Below are positions 37,368-46,865 of a DNA stretch of 64,000 bases, piece by piece; positions within the stretch are counted from its first letter, which is position 1, and each line of letters begins with the position of its first letter. The notes below the pieces were generated by a model. It did not search any database, was not told the DNA's origin, and was given only the letters and a program-made list of their open reading frames with translations. The stretch is taken from positions 2,052,858 through 2,116,857 of the forward strand of contig CP017950.1 of the NCBI GenBank assembly GCA_002838205.1, given 5' to 3'. This DNA comes from Tenericutes bacterium MZ-XQ. Lineage in GTDB: Bacteria > Bacillota_I > Bacilli_A > Acholeplasmatales > Acholeplasmataceae. A program made the translations under genes and the position numbers.

Positions 37368-38261
37368 CTATTTCATTCCAGAATGACTGAACGTTTCAAC
37401 AATTCTAGATTGTGAGAAGATAAAGAATGTTACAGGCACTATCATCATAATGAAAGAGACTGCAGCAATCGTACCAGCACGTTCGATCGTTCCTTGTGCA
37501 ATTTGTCTTAAAGCATAACTAACAGGTTTTAATTCTTCACTAAAAATAAATGATCCACCATCAGTAATCCATAGTCTTTGGAATAGTAAGATGATGAGTG
37601 TTAACCACGCAGGTTTAACCAGTGGCATCACAATTTGGAAGAAAATACGATACTCGCTTGCGCCATCAATTTTCGCGCTTTCAATTAACTCCATTGGAAT
37701 TTGCTCCATAAATTGCTTCATAAGGTATAAACCTAATGATGAAGCTATTGCAGGAAATATAATCGCCATTGGTGTATCTACTAAACCAATCCATGAAACA
37801 ATAATATAGTTAGGTGTAGCAGTAACTTGAGGTGCGAACATCAATGAATATACAACAAGTGTAAAAATAATTGTTCTTCCAGGAAATTTATATTTAGCTA
37901 AAGGAAATGCAGCCATAGAAGCAATTAAAACATGTCCTAAAGTTCCTGTTACAGTAATTAAAATGGTATTAAAGAAATATCTTGTAAACGGAATCCATGA
38001 ATTGCTCATCAACTCCGATAAATCTCTAAAGTTGTCAAATGTAATATTTCTTGGTAATAATCTAGGTGGGAATAAGAATAACTCATCTAGAGGTTTAAAT
38101 GCATTAGACGCAGTCATAATGAGTGGAAATGCACTGAATGCACCAAATATCAATAATACAATAAACAGTGTAATATCTCCAGCTTTAGAACGATTAATTC
38201 TTTTCTTCTTACGATACTTTCTGTTTTTTATTTGCTCAATAATCTGTTGCATATTATTCAC
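37368..38261 (-). CDS. Carbohydrate ABC transporter permease (MalG type), pair 2
   Basis: The 297-residue protein has six helices and an EAA loop, ELIESAKIDGASEYRIFFQIVMPLVKP. The C-terminus, IFSQSRIVETFSHSGMK, matches the MalG-type ending. It starts 7 bases inside the preceding permease gene. It is clearly a second, separate permease rather than a duplicate of 30755-31753, since the two differ throughout. Confidence 0.93.
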   Translation of the reverse strand: MNNMQQIIEQIKNRKYRKKKRINRSKAGDITLFIVLLIFGAFSAFPLIMTASNAFKPLDELFLFPPRLLPRNITFDNFRDLSELMSNSWIPFTRYFFNTILITVTGTLGHVLIASMAAFPLAKYKFPGRTIIFTLVVYSLMFAPQVTATPNYIIVSWIGLVDTPMAIIFPAIASSLGLYLMKQFMEQIPMELIESAKIDGASEYRIFFQIVMPLVKPAWLTLIILLFQRLWITDGGSFIFSEELKPVSYALRQIAQGTIERAGTIAAVSFIMMIVPVTFFIFSQSRIVETFSHSGMK

Positions 38262-39177
38262 CCACCTTTCTTAAGATAGAGCGAACAACAATATTCGCAG
38301 TCATCATGATTAAGAATAATAATGTTGCAATCGCTGATGCATACCCTAAATCAAAACGAGTTGACCCGTAATCAATTAAGTGGGTTACAATTGTATGTCC
38401 CGCATACTGAATAGACGGGAAACCTACCAGTTGCATCGATACTTCTGCAATTGCTAATGATGTTGTAATTTGCATCACAGCACCAAATAGTAGTTGTGGT
38501 TTCATTGATGGCAATGTAATATACCATAGTTCTTGCCAACGGTTTCTAATACCATCGATTGCGCCTGCTTCATATAGTGTTTTATCAACACTTTGAAGCC
38601 CTGCAATAAATGCTAAGAAAGAAACACCTAAACTCAACCATAATTGTACTAAGATGATCACACCTAGCATATAGTCAGGATCTTTTAACCACAAAATCGG
38701 ATTATCAATAAATCCTAAGTTCATTAATATAGCATTGGCATATCCATGAACATCCCCAGAGAAAATTAATAACCAAATCAAAAATGCATTACCTGAAATC
38801 GATGGTGCATAAAAGATTAAAGTCATAAATGCTCTTAGTTTAGGTTTAAGTTCATTGATCAACCAAGCAAATACAAACGCAAGTAAATAACTTACAGGTC
38901 CTGTGACTACCGCAAGTATTAACGTATTTTTTAAAGCGATGATGAACACATCATCATCAAGTAATAACTTCGCATAATTATCTAAACCAATAAATCTTGG
39001 TGTTTCTAATAAATTAAAGTAAGTAAAACTAATCCCCAGCGACATAAACACTGGTATAATCGTAAAAGTTAAAAACAAGATAACATATGGAGCCATTAAT
39101 ATATAATTATGCTTATTTTGTTTTACTTCTTTCCATAAAAGCTGTCTTTTCAGCTTCATGTCAATCTTTGATTGCAT
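38254..39177 (-). CDS. Carbohydrate ABC transporter permease (MalF type), pair 2
   Basis: The 307-residue protein has six helices and an EAA loop, TLYEAGAIDGIRNRWQELWYITLPSMKP. It opens MQSKIDMKLKRQLLWKEVKQNKHNYILMAPYVI, typical of UgpA/LacF-type permeases. It follows the 971-residue binding protein by 16 bases and is coupled to the second permease. Confidence 0.93.
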   Translation of the reverse strand: MQSKIDMKLKRQLLWKEVKQNKHNYILMAPYVILFLTFTIIPVFMSLGISFTYFNLLETPRFIGLDNYAKLLLDDDVFIIALKNTLILAVVTGPVSYLLAFVFAWLINELKPKLRAFMTLIFYAPSISGNAFLIWLLIFSGDVHGYANAILMNLGFIDNPILWLKDPDYMLGVIILVQLWLSLGVSFLAFIAGLQSVDKTLYEAGAIDGIRNRWQELWYITLPSMKPQLLFGAVMQITTSLAIAEVSMQLVGFPSIQYAGHTIVTHLIDYGSTRFDLGYASAIATLLFLIMMTANIVVRSILRKVGE

Positions 39178-39193
39178 ATTAATGCCTCCTTTC

Positions 39194-42109
39194 TTAATCT
39201 AAACCGAATTCTCTTCTTTTCTTTTCAATCTCATCATTAATCACTTGAACATAATCATAAATGGTTTCTCTTGGATTAGCAAACTCATCAATAACAAGTC
39301 TAAATGCGTTATCTAAATGTCTACCTGTCATGTATCCACCTGGAACTTCAGGAATACCGCGAACCCATTGCCATTGTTCATAAAGTTTTCGATATTCTTC
39401 AACTGTCCAAGGTAGCTGAGCAAGTGCATCGACATTAGCTGTTGGATATCTTGCTGCTGCTCCTAAGATACCTTCCATTTCACGTCCAAATTGAACTTGC
39501 ACTTCTGTGCTTGTCCACCATTTTAAATATTCCCATGAAGCATCTTTTTTAGAAGATTGATCCATAATCATAACACCTGTGTTCGTTGATACAGTTTCTC
39601 TTCTGATTTGTGATTGTCCAAACTCATCGATATATTCTGTACCTGGAACTGATGAAAAATCCCATTTACCTCTAATTTCAGGTGCAAACACACTTAAAGT
39701 ATTGTAAATATTGTAATATGTAACCCCAATAGGCATTTGCCCACTTCTAAATCTATTTACGAAGTTTGCTTCTACAGGGAATGAATAATCTGTATAAAAT
39801 CTTGTCCATGTTTCAAAAACTTCAGGTCCCATACCTTCATTAAATCCACTTTCTGTATTACCATTAATATAGAATTCTCCATCATTTTGATAGAACATAG
39901 TGGAAAAGATTGGGTTTGAAGGTAAGTTAACAATATTACCTTGAGTAATTGGAACTGGCAAGTAAAACTCTAAATTATGTTTTTGAAGATCTGGAATCAT
40001 TGAAATCACGTCATCCCATGTTTGTGGAACTTCTAATTCAATCTCTTCAAAAATATCCGTTCTATAGAACATCATTAAGAAAATTTGTTGTTCAGGTAGA
40101 GCATAATAACCACCTTCATGCTCAAAGCCTACCATTGAACTATCCATAAAACGATCTTTGACATCTGCAAAATCAGCAAACTTAGACAAATCATAAACTG
40201 CGTTTCTCATCGCATAATTCACTGGAATATTATATGTAACACCCATTGCAACATCAGGTCCTTCACCTGCTAGAGTAGCCGGTAGTAGAACTGCACCGTT
40301 TACAAGTTTTAAATCAACTTGTATGCCAGTTTCTGATGTAAATGATTCATCAATGAGTTTTCTCAAAATGTTTGCTTGATCCTTACCTACAGATAACCAA
40401 ACTTCGATGGTTTCGTTGATTTCACCTGTATCTGTTTGTCCAATTGCGGTGTAATCAGTAGTGAAACTTGCGAAAAATGACTGTATGCTAAAGATAGTTC
40501 GTTTGAACCATGATGCTTTATTCTGTGGAAGTTTTGCATCAGGTGCGTGGAGTACAAAATAATCAATTTCTAAAGGTTGTTCAGATAGTAAAATAACTAA
40601 CGTACCCAGTGAAGATATATTTGCACTATATGTAGATAAATTTTTATGAATTTCTCTTGGTTTTTCTACAAAATCATCAAGCTGTAAAATCACTGTATCT
40701 AAGATACCTGTTTTCTCGCTTTTTGATCCAGAAATTTCAATGATTCTTTGTCTTATATTAGATAAATTAACTCTTTCGTTATCCAATCTTTCGACCAAAC
40801 GATCAACTCTTGTGACTAACTCATAATCACGATATGGATCTGGTTCGGGTCCTGTATATACTAAGATTTCTCTATATAGTTTATTTAAATTGTTAATTGA
40901 GTTTTGAATTTGTGCGATTAAAGGACCATATTCTCCAAGTGACACTTCCATTGAAAGTTCATGAGTTCCTGCTTCTAAATAAAATAAATATGGTTCTTCC
41001 AATGTACCAATGGTTTGAATGCGCCAATCGTTTGAAAATGGAAATTGATAATTTTCCATTTCTGCAAATGGAATTTCACCATCGATGTAGATATTTCTAC
41101 TAACATTCATACCAGAGGCAAGTTTTTGTTTAACTCTCATACTTATTGCATATAACCCTGATGTTTCAACATCTATTGTCCATGTCATTTGATCTCCAGA
41201 GACTCTCCAATTAGCTCCACCGATTGTGTTTAACTTAATCAATGAAGGATGACTCGGCATCGTCAGTGGACTCGTACGATCGTTTAATGGATATAAGGTT
41301 GGTGATGATGTATAAGATACATCTTCTGCTTGAATCATTATGTTCTCTTGGTTAATCACTTGATAGTTCATATCTTGATACATTTCATATACTTCTTCAT
41401 AAGATTTAATTTGCTTCACAGATAGAAGTTCGATTGTATCAATTAACAATGGTTCTCTTACAGATTCTATAGTGATACTATTTGTGCCTTCTTCGAAATA
41501 AAATTGATACGGTTCATTGACATACCCTATAGAGTCTTTAACAAAATCATTTGTCCAAAATGGTGTTTCAATTTGACTTGGTCTAATATCATTACCATGA
41601 ATATCCACTTCAGGTTGTCCCTCAGATGCCCACAGACGATGAAAAACAATGTTACTTGCTCCTGTAAATGGAACTTCACCATTGATATAAATTGTACGTT
41701 CAACTGATGAACTTTTCCCTTCATATGGGAAATAATTTACTTTAATATTATAAAAACCCGCTTCAGCAACTTCAACATTCCATGTTACTGAACCACTCTC
41801 TTTTGTTAAAAGTGGACTTGAGACACCTTCATATACATCTAATATTTCTTGTTCGCCTTCAATACTTGAATAGCTAGAAGCATTAATTGTAATGATTTTA
41901 TTTTCAGGATAGTCTTGAGGTTTATTGGAAACATAACTGAAATAAGCTTCAGCATCATATTCGCCAAGCACTGAAGGATCCACCTCACTTACAGGTTCTC
42001 TATTATAATCCAAATAGTTCTTTTGTGCTCTAGCCACGAGACTATCAATAATTGCATACACCGTCACTAACAACACAATCGATAATGTTATAATAAGAAA
42101 TTTTTTCAT
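39194..42109 (-). CDS. Membrane-anchored solute-binding protein with two carbohydrate-binding-like domains
   Basis: The 971-residue protein is more than twice the usual size for a family 1 binding protein. A hydrophobic N-terminal segment (about 4-24) without lipobox Cys probably anchors it. Two related jelly-roll-like regions (about 65-232 and 255-400) share patterns such as RTIYINGEVPF / RNIYIDGEIPF and PYQFYFEEGTNSITIE / PYLFYLEAGTHELSME. A helical linker rich in charged residues follows (about 405-530). The binding-protein fold occupies about 575-971 (IEVWLSVGKDQANILRKLIDESF, GEGPDVAMG, YALPEQQIFLMMFYRTDIFEE). The fused domains suggest capture of a long polymer before transfer to the permeases. 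Confidence 0.85.
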   Translation of the reverse strand: MKKFLIITLSIVLLVTVYAIIDSLVARAQKNYLDYNREPVSEVDPSVLGEYDAEAYFSYVSNKPQDYPENKIITINASSYSSIEGEQEILDVYEGVSSPLLTKESGSVTWNVEVAEAGFYNIKVNYFPYEGKSSSVERTIYINGEVPFTGASNIVFHRLWASEGQPEVDIHGNDIRPSQIETPFWTNDFVKDSIGYVNEPYQFYFEEGTNSITIESVREPLLIDTIELLSVKQIKSYEEVYEMYQDMNYQVINQENIMIQAEDVSYTSSPTLYPLNDRTSPLTMPSHPSLIKLNTIGGANWRVSGDQMTWTIDVETSGLYAISMRVKQKLASGMNVSRNIYIDGEIPFAEMENYQFPFSNDWRIQTIGTLEEPYLFYLEAGTHELSMEVSLGEYGPLIAQIQNSINNLNKLYREILVYTGPEPDPYRDYELVTRVDRLVERLDNERVNLSNIRQRIIEISGSKSEKTGILDTVILQLDDFVEKPREIHKNLSTYSANISSLGTLVILLSEQPLEIDYFVLHAPDAKLPQNKASWFKRTIFSIQSFFASFTTDYTAIGQTDTGEINETIEVWLSVGKDQANILRKLIDESFTSETGIQVDLKLVNGAVLLPATLAGEGPDVAMGVTYNIPVNYAMRNAVYDLSKFADFADVKDRFMDSSMVGFEHEGGYYALPEQQIFLMMFYRTDIFEEIELEVPQTWDDVISMIPDLQKHNLEFYLPVPITQGNIVNLPSNPIFSTMFYQNDGEFYINGNTESGFNEGMGPEVFETWTRFYTDYSFPVEANFVNRFRSGQMPIGVTYYNIYNTLSVFAPEIRGKWDFSSVPGTEYIDEFGQSQIRRETVSTNTGVMIMDQSSKKDASWEYLKWWTSTEVQVQFGREMEGILGAAARYPTANVDALAQLPWTVEEYRKLYEQWQWVRGIPEVPGGYMTGRHLDNAFRLVIDEFANPRETIYDYVQVINDEIEKKRREFGLD

Positions 42110-42130
42110 TACAATCCACTCCTTTGAAAT

Positions 42131-42155
42131 ATCCCCCTTTATGATAAAGGGGGAT
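42131..42155 (-). other. Strong stem-loop between the two solute-binding protein genes
   Basis: ATCCCCCTTTAT (42131-42142) and ATAAAGGGGGAT (42144-42155) are perfect 12-base arms. The tail is U-poor, so partial termination or mRNA 3'-end protection is more likely than full termination. Such hairpins raise the level of the upstream binding protein relative to the permeases. Confidence 0.75.
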
Positions 42156-42174
42156 TGACTTCATTTTTTTTATA

Positions 42175-43995
42175 TCAGGTTAAATAATCCTCTAAAGCAG
42201 TTTCATAAATCGGTTTAATACGATCCATGTTTGTTCTTGCAGTACCTTCTCTAATACCTGCATTAATATTAGAACGCCATCCGTTTTCACCATAAGCACT
42301 AATACCAATTGCATTAATTAGTTCTAAATATATCTTGTCATAAATAGCTAAGTAAGCTTCAACATATAATTCATCATCAAACTTAGTCAACAATGTAAGT
42401 TCAAACTCATCTTTTAATTCTTGTTCAGTCTTCCATAGTTGAAGTTCGTTCCAAACTTGGAATACTAATTCTTCTTTTTCTGGAGTCATACCACTAGCAA
42501 TGTTATAAACGGCAACACCAGATACTGGTGATACATACTCTCCACCACTAGTCTTAAATGCGTCTGACATTGGATAAGGAACAAATCCTAGTTCAAATGC
42601 TAATCCACCCCATCTATTATCAGCAGTTACAAACCATAAACTACCTGGATGCATAGCAACTTTACCAGTTTGCCATAATGGTGAACCTGCATCATATTGT
42701 CCTGATGGTTCAAATAAACCTTGAGTCCATAAATCACTTAAGAATGTATAAGTTTCTAATGCTGGTGTTTGAGCAAACGATACTCTACCAGTTGTTGCAT
42801 TAATTAAACTACCGCCATTAAGTGGTACCATTGATTCTGCATAAGCACTTGGTACGCCACCTAAAGCATATAAATCTTCGCCTTGAGCAGATAGTGCAGT
42901 TTGCACTTCAGTTGCCCATGCTTCAAATCTATCCCATGTCCATAATCCATCTAAATATAATTGAGAAGGATTTTCAACACCTAAACTTGCGACTAAATCA
43001 GCGTTATAATATAAGCCAACATCAACGGTTAAATTGTTAGCACCAAAACCATATACATGATTCATATATGAACCAACTTCAATAAAGTCTTCGTGAATAT
43101 TTGCGCCATGTGTACTCATGTATTGGTCAACAGGAACAATTGCATTTCCATCAGCTAATTGTTGAATCCAGTCACTTGTTGTCCAGTATATATCTGCAAG
43201 TGGATCTCCAGCAACAGAAGCATTAATAATTGCTGTAACTCTTGAAGGGCCCCATGCAGCACTCGCTGGATAAGCTTGATATTTAACAATTACGTTTAAT
43301 TCTTCTTCAACAGCTCTTTGTCTAGCTTGTCTAGCTTGTTGTTCAGTACCACTAAAATCTGGGTGGAATGGGTCAACTTCATAAGGTGCACCATGCATAA
43401 TCACGATTTCAGTTGGATCAGCAACTTGATTATCTTCTTCAACTACGATTTGTCTAGTTGCTTTTACTTCTTTTCCATTGCTATCTACAACTGTATAAGT
43501 AAGTGTATAAGTTCCTGGTGTACTTGTGTCTACTGCTCCTGTAACTGTAATTGTTGAAGTGATATCTCCATTTACAGTATCTGTAGCTGTAACACCTTCA
43601 AGTGGATTGAATACAGAACCAAATGCAATTGTTTTATTTGCAACTCCAGCAAATGAAGCTGTAGCATTAGGGTCTGGATTTACAGTGACTTCTCTAGTTA
43701 CAGTAACTTCATTGCCATCACTACCAGTAACTTTGTAAGTTAGTGTATATGTACCAGGCGTATTTGTGTCCACTTCACCAGTAACTGTGATTGCTGAAGT
43801 AATATCTCCATCAACTCTGTCAGTTGCTGTTATGCCATCTAGTGGATCAAAATCTGATTCAAATTCTATTGTAATATCAGTTGCACCAAGAATTGACGCT
43901 GTATCAGTTGGATCTACTGGATCTTCAGGATCACCACAAGCAACAAGCCCAAATGCAAAAGCTAATATTAGTAATAAACTAAATACTTTTTTCAT
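42175..43995 (-). CDS. Lipoprotein solute-binding protein with two Ig-like domains
   Basis: The 606-residue protein has a signal peptide ending in lipobox LVAC near residue 20. Two tandem DUF5011-type Ig-like domains occupy about 35-195; both carry FDPLDGITATDRVDGDITS / FNPLEGVTATDTVNGDITS and the ITVTG.VDT.TPGTYTLTY core. A family 1 binding-protein fold follows (about 200-606: EELNVIVKYQAYPAS, VAGDPLADIYWTTSDWIQQL). It is the first gene of the long operon, behind a promoter and a cre-like site. Its ligand is inferred from context to be a wall-derived oligosaccharide. Confidence 0.88.
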   Translation of the reverse strand: MKKVFSLLLILAFAFGLVACGDPEDPVDPTDTASILGATDITIEFESDFDPLDGITATDRVDGDITSAITVTGEVDTNTPGTYTLTYKVTGSDGNEVTVTREVTVNPDPNATASFAGVANKTIAFGSVFNPLEGVTATDTVNGDITSTITVTGAVDTSTPGTYTLTYTVVDSNGKEVKATRQIVVEEDNQVADPTEIVIMHGAPYEVDPFHPDFSGTEQQARQARQRAVEEELNVIVKYQAYPASAAWGPSRVTAIINASVAGDPLADIYWTTSDWIQQLADGNAIVPVDQYMSTHGANIHEDFIEVGSYMNHVYGFGANNLTVDVGLYYNADLVASLGVENPSQLYLDGLWTWDRFEAWATEVQTALSAQGEDLYALGGVPSAYAESMVPLNGGSLINATTGRVSFAQTPALETYTFLSDLWTQGLFEPSGQYDAGSPLWQTGKVAMHPGSLWFVTADNRWGGLAFELGFVPYPMSDAFKTSGGEYVSPVSGVAVYNIASGMTPEKEELVFQVWNELQLWKTEQELKDEFELTLLTKFDDELYVEAYLAIYDKIYLELINAIGISAYGENGWRSNINAGIREGTARTNMDRIKPIYETALEDYLT

Positions 43996-44080
43996 TTCAT
44001 AACCTCTCTTTTCATTATTATAATTTATTTATTTTTTCAAACTCTATTTACATGTTAATTATACTATTTTTTGCCCATCA

Positions 44081-44108
44081 TTTATAGGCTAAACAGCCAT
44101 ATTTTCAA
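44081..44108 (-). promoter_or_regulatory. Candidate promoter of the 15-gene operon
   Basis: On the minus strand TTGAAA (44103-44108), 16 bases, TATAAA (44081-44086). A second TATAAT at 44058-44063 is possible but has no good -35. Confidence 0.5.
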
Positions 44109-44124
44109 ATATGAAAAATAATTT

Positions 44125-44138
44125 TCAAAGCGTTTACA
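44125..44138 (-). promoter_or_regulatory. cre-like CcpA site upstream of the 15-gene operon
   Basis: The minus strand reads TGTAAACGCTTTGA, 13 of 14 against the cre consensus TGWAANCGNTNWCA. It lies about 17 bases upstream of the candidate -35. Confidence 0.7.
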
Positions 44139-44171
44139 TCACGTGAAAAATAAACTCTTGATAGATAAAGC

Positions 44172-44192
44172 GCCCGATATAAATTATCGGGC
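44172..44192. terminator. Hairpin after the 44239-46734 gene
   Basis: GCCCGATA (44172-44179) pairs with TATCGGGC (44185-44192). A six-T run follows on the plus strand and a short U stretch on the minus strand. It is the likely end of the surface-protein transcript, leaving the operon promoter separate. Confidence 0.65.
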
Positions 44193-44238
44193 ACTTTTTT
44201 ATAGATTGTTTATCTAATGATTAAGTTAATTATTTTGC

Positions 44239-46734
44239 TTATCCTCTTTTTCTAATAAAGAATATAGCAGCAGCACCAAGTATTAAACTAAATGTAACAA
44301 AGATTGCACTTGTACCAGTGATTGCAGATCCACAACCAGTATCTTCTGGAAGTGATGCATCAATCAATGCTTGAATTTGAGCTTCTGTAATAACGCCAGC
44401 GTCAATTAAATCTTGAACGTCTTCTTCAGAAAGAACGTTTGCTTCAATTAATGCTAATACGTCAGCTTCTGCAAGTACGTTCGCTTCAATTAATGTTATA
44501 ACATCTGCTGATGATAAAGTGTTTTCTTCAATTAACGCTTCTACATCTGCTTCAGTAAGCATAGCTTCTTTAACGACTACGTTAAATGATTGAACATCTG
44601 TATGACCTGCAGCATCTTCTACAGTTACTTCAACTGTGTAAGTACCTGGAGTAGTCACATTTAATCCACCATTGTTAGAAACATACATAACTAAGTCATC
44701 TTGAGCATCAGTGAAGTCATAAGCAACAACGTTAGCTAAGATAGCGTTATTTACGTTTGAATATTCACCAGCATAAATTGAATAGTTTTGATTAACAACC
44801 ATTAAAATTGGAGCTGTCATATCATCAACTGTTAAGATATAGCTGTCAGTTGTAACGATGTCATAACTGAAATCATCTGTACCTGGCTCAAAAGTGATTG
44901 GATCACCAAATGCTAAATTGGCAGCTCTTAATCTTGGAGCTTCAACTGAACCATGAGCAGTAACGATGAATTCGCCTTCTTCTAAAGTCATAGCTGCTTG
45001 CCATGCAGTAAATAATTCTAAACTACCTACAACAGTTCCTGTTGATGTTGTATGTTCCCAGTTATATCTATCATATCTTTCCATCATAGTTCCATCAGCA
45101 GCAACTTTAACTATTACTGATCCCCAACCTGATCCAATACCACGGAAAATTTCAGCATCAGTAAACACCATTGGTGCAGCATGAAGGTTAGTTGCAATAT
45201 CTCTATTCACATCTAACTCTGGATCTAAATCAATAACTTCACCATTAATAGTTACAGCAGTTTGAATACCAGGAATAAATACGTTATGCGTAAATTCTAA
45301 GTCAATTTGATATTCACCTGGGAATGGGTTATAAACATTTAATTCTGCAGGATGTGTAACTTCGATAGAAGATGTTTTATCATTTCCATAACCATCATCA
45401 GCAGTAATACCTTCTAATAAATCAATAGCAATACTTTGATTGATGAATCGATCTTCAACGCCAGCAAATCTTGGAGGCATAACACCAATAACAACGTCAA
45501 CAACTACTTCTGTTTCATCGCCTTCTGGAGTTACAGCTTGATAAATCGCTTGATAACCAGCACCGAATTCACTTGCATCAACAGTTGTTACAGCAGCACT
45601 AGGTGTATAAGCATCTGTACCACTATCATAAGTGAAGTTAATTGTTTCTAGAACAACTTCATCTCTAACGATATCAACTACATAATCAAGTTTTTCTTCG
45701 TTGTTAATGATTGCGCCTGTATCATCTAACATATCTAACCATTCAACTGAAACTGTATTTGATAAATCAAATGTTCCATTGTATTCTACAACAATGTTTA
45801 CACCTGGTGTAACAGCATCGTCATCTAAATCAGTTAAGCCATCAAATGCAGCTGGTTGGTGAGTATATTCAGAAACCATTGGATCTACTGTTTCACTAGT
45901 CATAATTGCTGGAAGAGCCTTAATGAAATCTAAATTTTTAGCATTACCAGTTCTATCTAGGTAAGCAAAACTCATGACTGTCCATCCTGAAGGTAAGATA
46001 ATGTCAACTGGGTTGCTATCAATTACACTTGACCAAGCACTTTCAGGATCTAAAGCTATGTCAACTCCATCTGCGATCATTTCAACAAACTTAAGTCTTT
46101 CTAATACATAGCCATCACTATCTGTATCATCTAACTTCATTCTGATGTTATCTACAACAGTGTTAGGTGTTTCTGTAGCTGGATCAGAAGCAGCATCATA
46201 AGCATCTATTTCTGTTTGAGTAGCTAATCTCCAATCAGGAGCAACTTCTGTACCATCGTTATGAATGTAATAAGTGTTTACAGCATCTTCATACATTTGA
46301 AGAACACCATTTTCATCAAAATGTAAGAATACATCATGTCTAGCACCTGAGTATAAGTCCATTCTGTTCTTATCTCCACTATCCACCTTTAACTCAGCAG
46401 TTTCAGCTGTATTGTTTATGATTGTAGAACCGAATGATGACCAAGAAATACCAGTCATTTCTAGCATTGTAAAATTACCATTGCTATCATCATCACTAAA
46501 ATCAGATACATATCTCACTGAACCTCTTACTGAATGATATCTATGTCCACCATAAGTAAACGTCCAGTTAGCTGTACCCACTCTTGTACCTAAACATGAA
46601 TCTGATGTTGTCAAACATCCAGGTTGGTCATATGGATACAAATCAATAATTTCATCTTCTGCATATGCACGGCTTCCCGCTAATAGCAGAAATGAAGCAA
46701 AACCTAGTAATAAAAATACTACAATTTTTTTCAT
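44239..46734 (-). CDS. Secreted surface protein with repeat stalk and CGSAI-type C-terminal membrane tail
   Basis: The 831-residue protein has a Sec signal ending AYA (about residue 25). A unique N-terminal domain and Ig-like regions follow (about 400-500 with APRFAGVEDRFINQSIAI-like opening, and a late Ig region before 725). Residues about 730-795 are five 14-residue repeats of the form TEADVEALIEENxL, a helical stalk. The last 35 residues read GCGSAITGTSAIF, a hydrophobic helix, then IRKRG. The same tail ends the giant GHL10 protein. The promoter is overlapped by a perfect cre site. No enzyme motif is seen; a sugar-binding or adhesive role is a guess. Confidence 0.8.
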   Translation of the reverse strand: MKKIVVFLLLGFASFLLLAGSRAYAEDEIIDLYPYDQPGCLTTSDSCLGTRVGTANWTFTYGGHRYHSVRGSVRYVSDFSDDDSNGNFTMLEMTGISWSSFGSTIINNTAETAELKVDSGDKNRMDLYSGARHDVFLHFDENGVLQMYEDAVNTYYIHNDGTEVAPDWRLATQTEIDAYDAASDPATETPNTVVDNIRMKLDDTDSDGYVLERLKFVEMIADGVDIALDPESAWSSVIDSNPVDIILPSGWTVMSFAYLDRTGNAKNLDFIKALPAIMTSETVDPMVSEYTHQPAAFDGLTDLDDDAVTPGVNIVVEYNGTFDLSNTVSVEWLDMLDDTGAIINNEEKLDYVVDIVRDEVVLETINFTYDSGTDAYTPSAAVTTVDASEFGAGYQAIYQAVTPEGDETEVVVDVVIGVMPPRFAGVEDRFINQSIAIDLLEGITADDGYGNDKTSSIEVTHPAELNVYNPFPGEYQIDLEFTHNVFIPGIQTAVTINGEVIDLDPELDVNRDIATNLHAAPMVFTDAEIFRGIGSGWGSVIVKVAADGTMMERYDRYNWEHTTSTGTVVGSLELFTAWQAAMTLEEGEFIVTAHGSVEAPRLRAANLAFGDPITFEPGTDDFSYDIVTTDSYILTVDDMTAPILMVVNQNYSIYAGEYSNVNNAILANVVAYDFTDAQDDLVMYVSNNGGLNVTTPGTYTVEVTVEDAAGHTDVQSFNVVVKEAMLTEADVEALIEENTLSSADVITLIEANVLAEADVLALIEANVLSEEDVQDLIDAGVITEAQIQALIDASLPEDTGCGSAITGTSAIFVTFSLILGAAAIFFIRKRG

Positions 46735-46772
46735 TTATTTTCCTCCTATTTTATAATTAAACTTTCAACATC

Positions 46773-46801
46773 ATTTTATATCTTAATGAAAACGCTGTCA
46801 A
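46773..46801 (-). promoter_or_regulatory. Promoter of the surface-protein gene
   Basis: On the minus strand consensus TTGACA (46796-46801), 17 bases, TAAAAT (46773-46778). The -35 box lies inside the cre site at 46787-46800. Confidence 0.82.
46787..46800 (+). promoter_or_regulatory. Perfect cre site overlapping the promoter
   Basis: TGAAAACGCTGTCA matches all 14 positions of TGWAANCGNTNWCA. It covers the -35 box and the first spacer bases, the position where CcpA-HPr(Ser-P) blocks initiation. A partial second copy, AACGCTGTG (46799-46807), lies directly beside it. Confidence 0.82.
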
Positions 46802-46865
46802 CGCTGTGCTAGCATTTACATTAGTAAAGCCTTATTTTTGCATATCTTGAATATTTTTTTCAATA

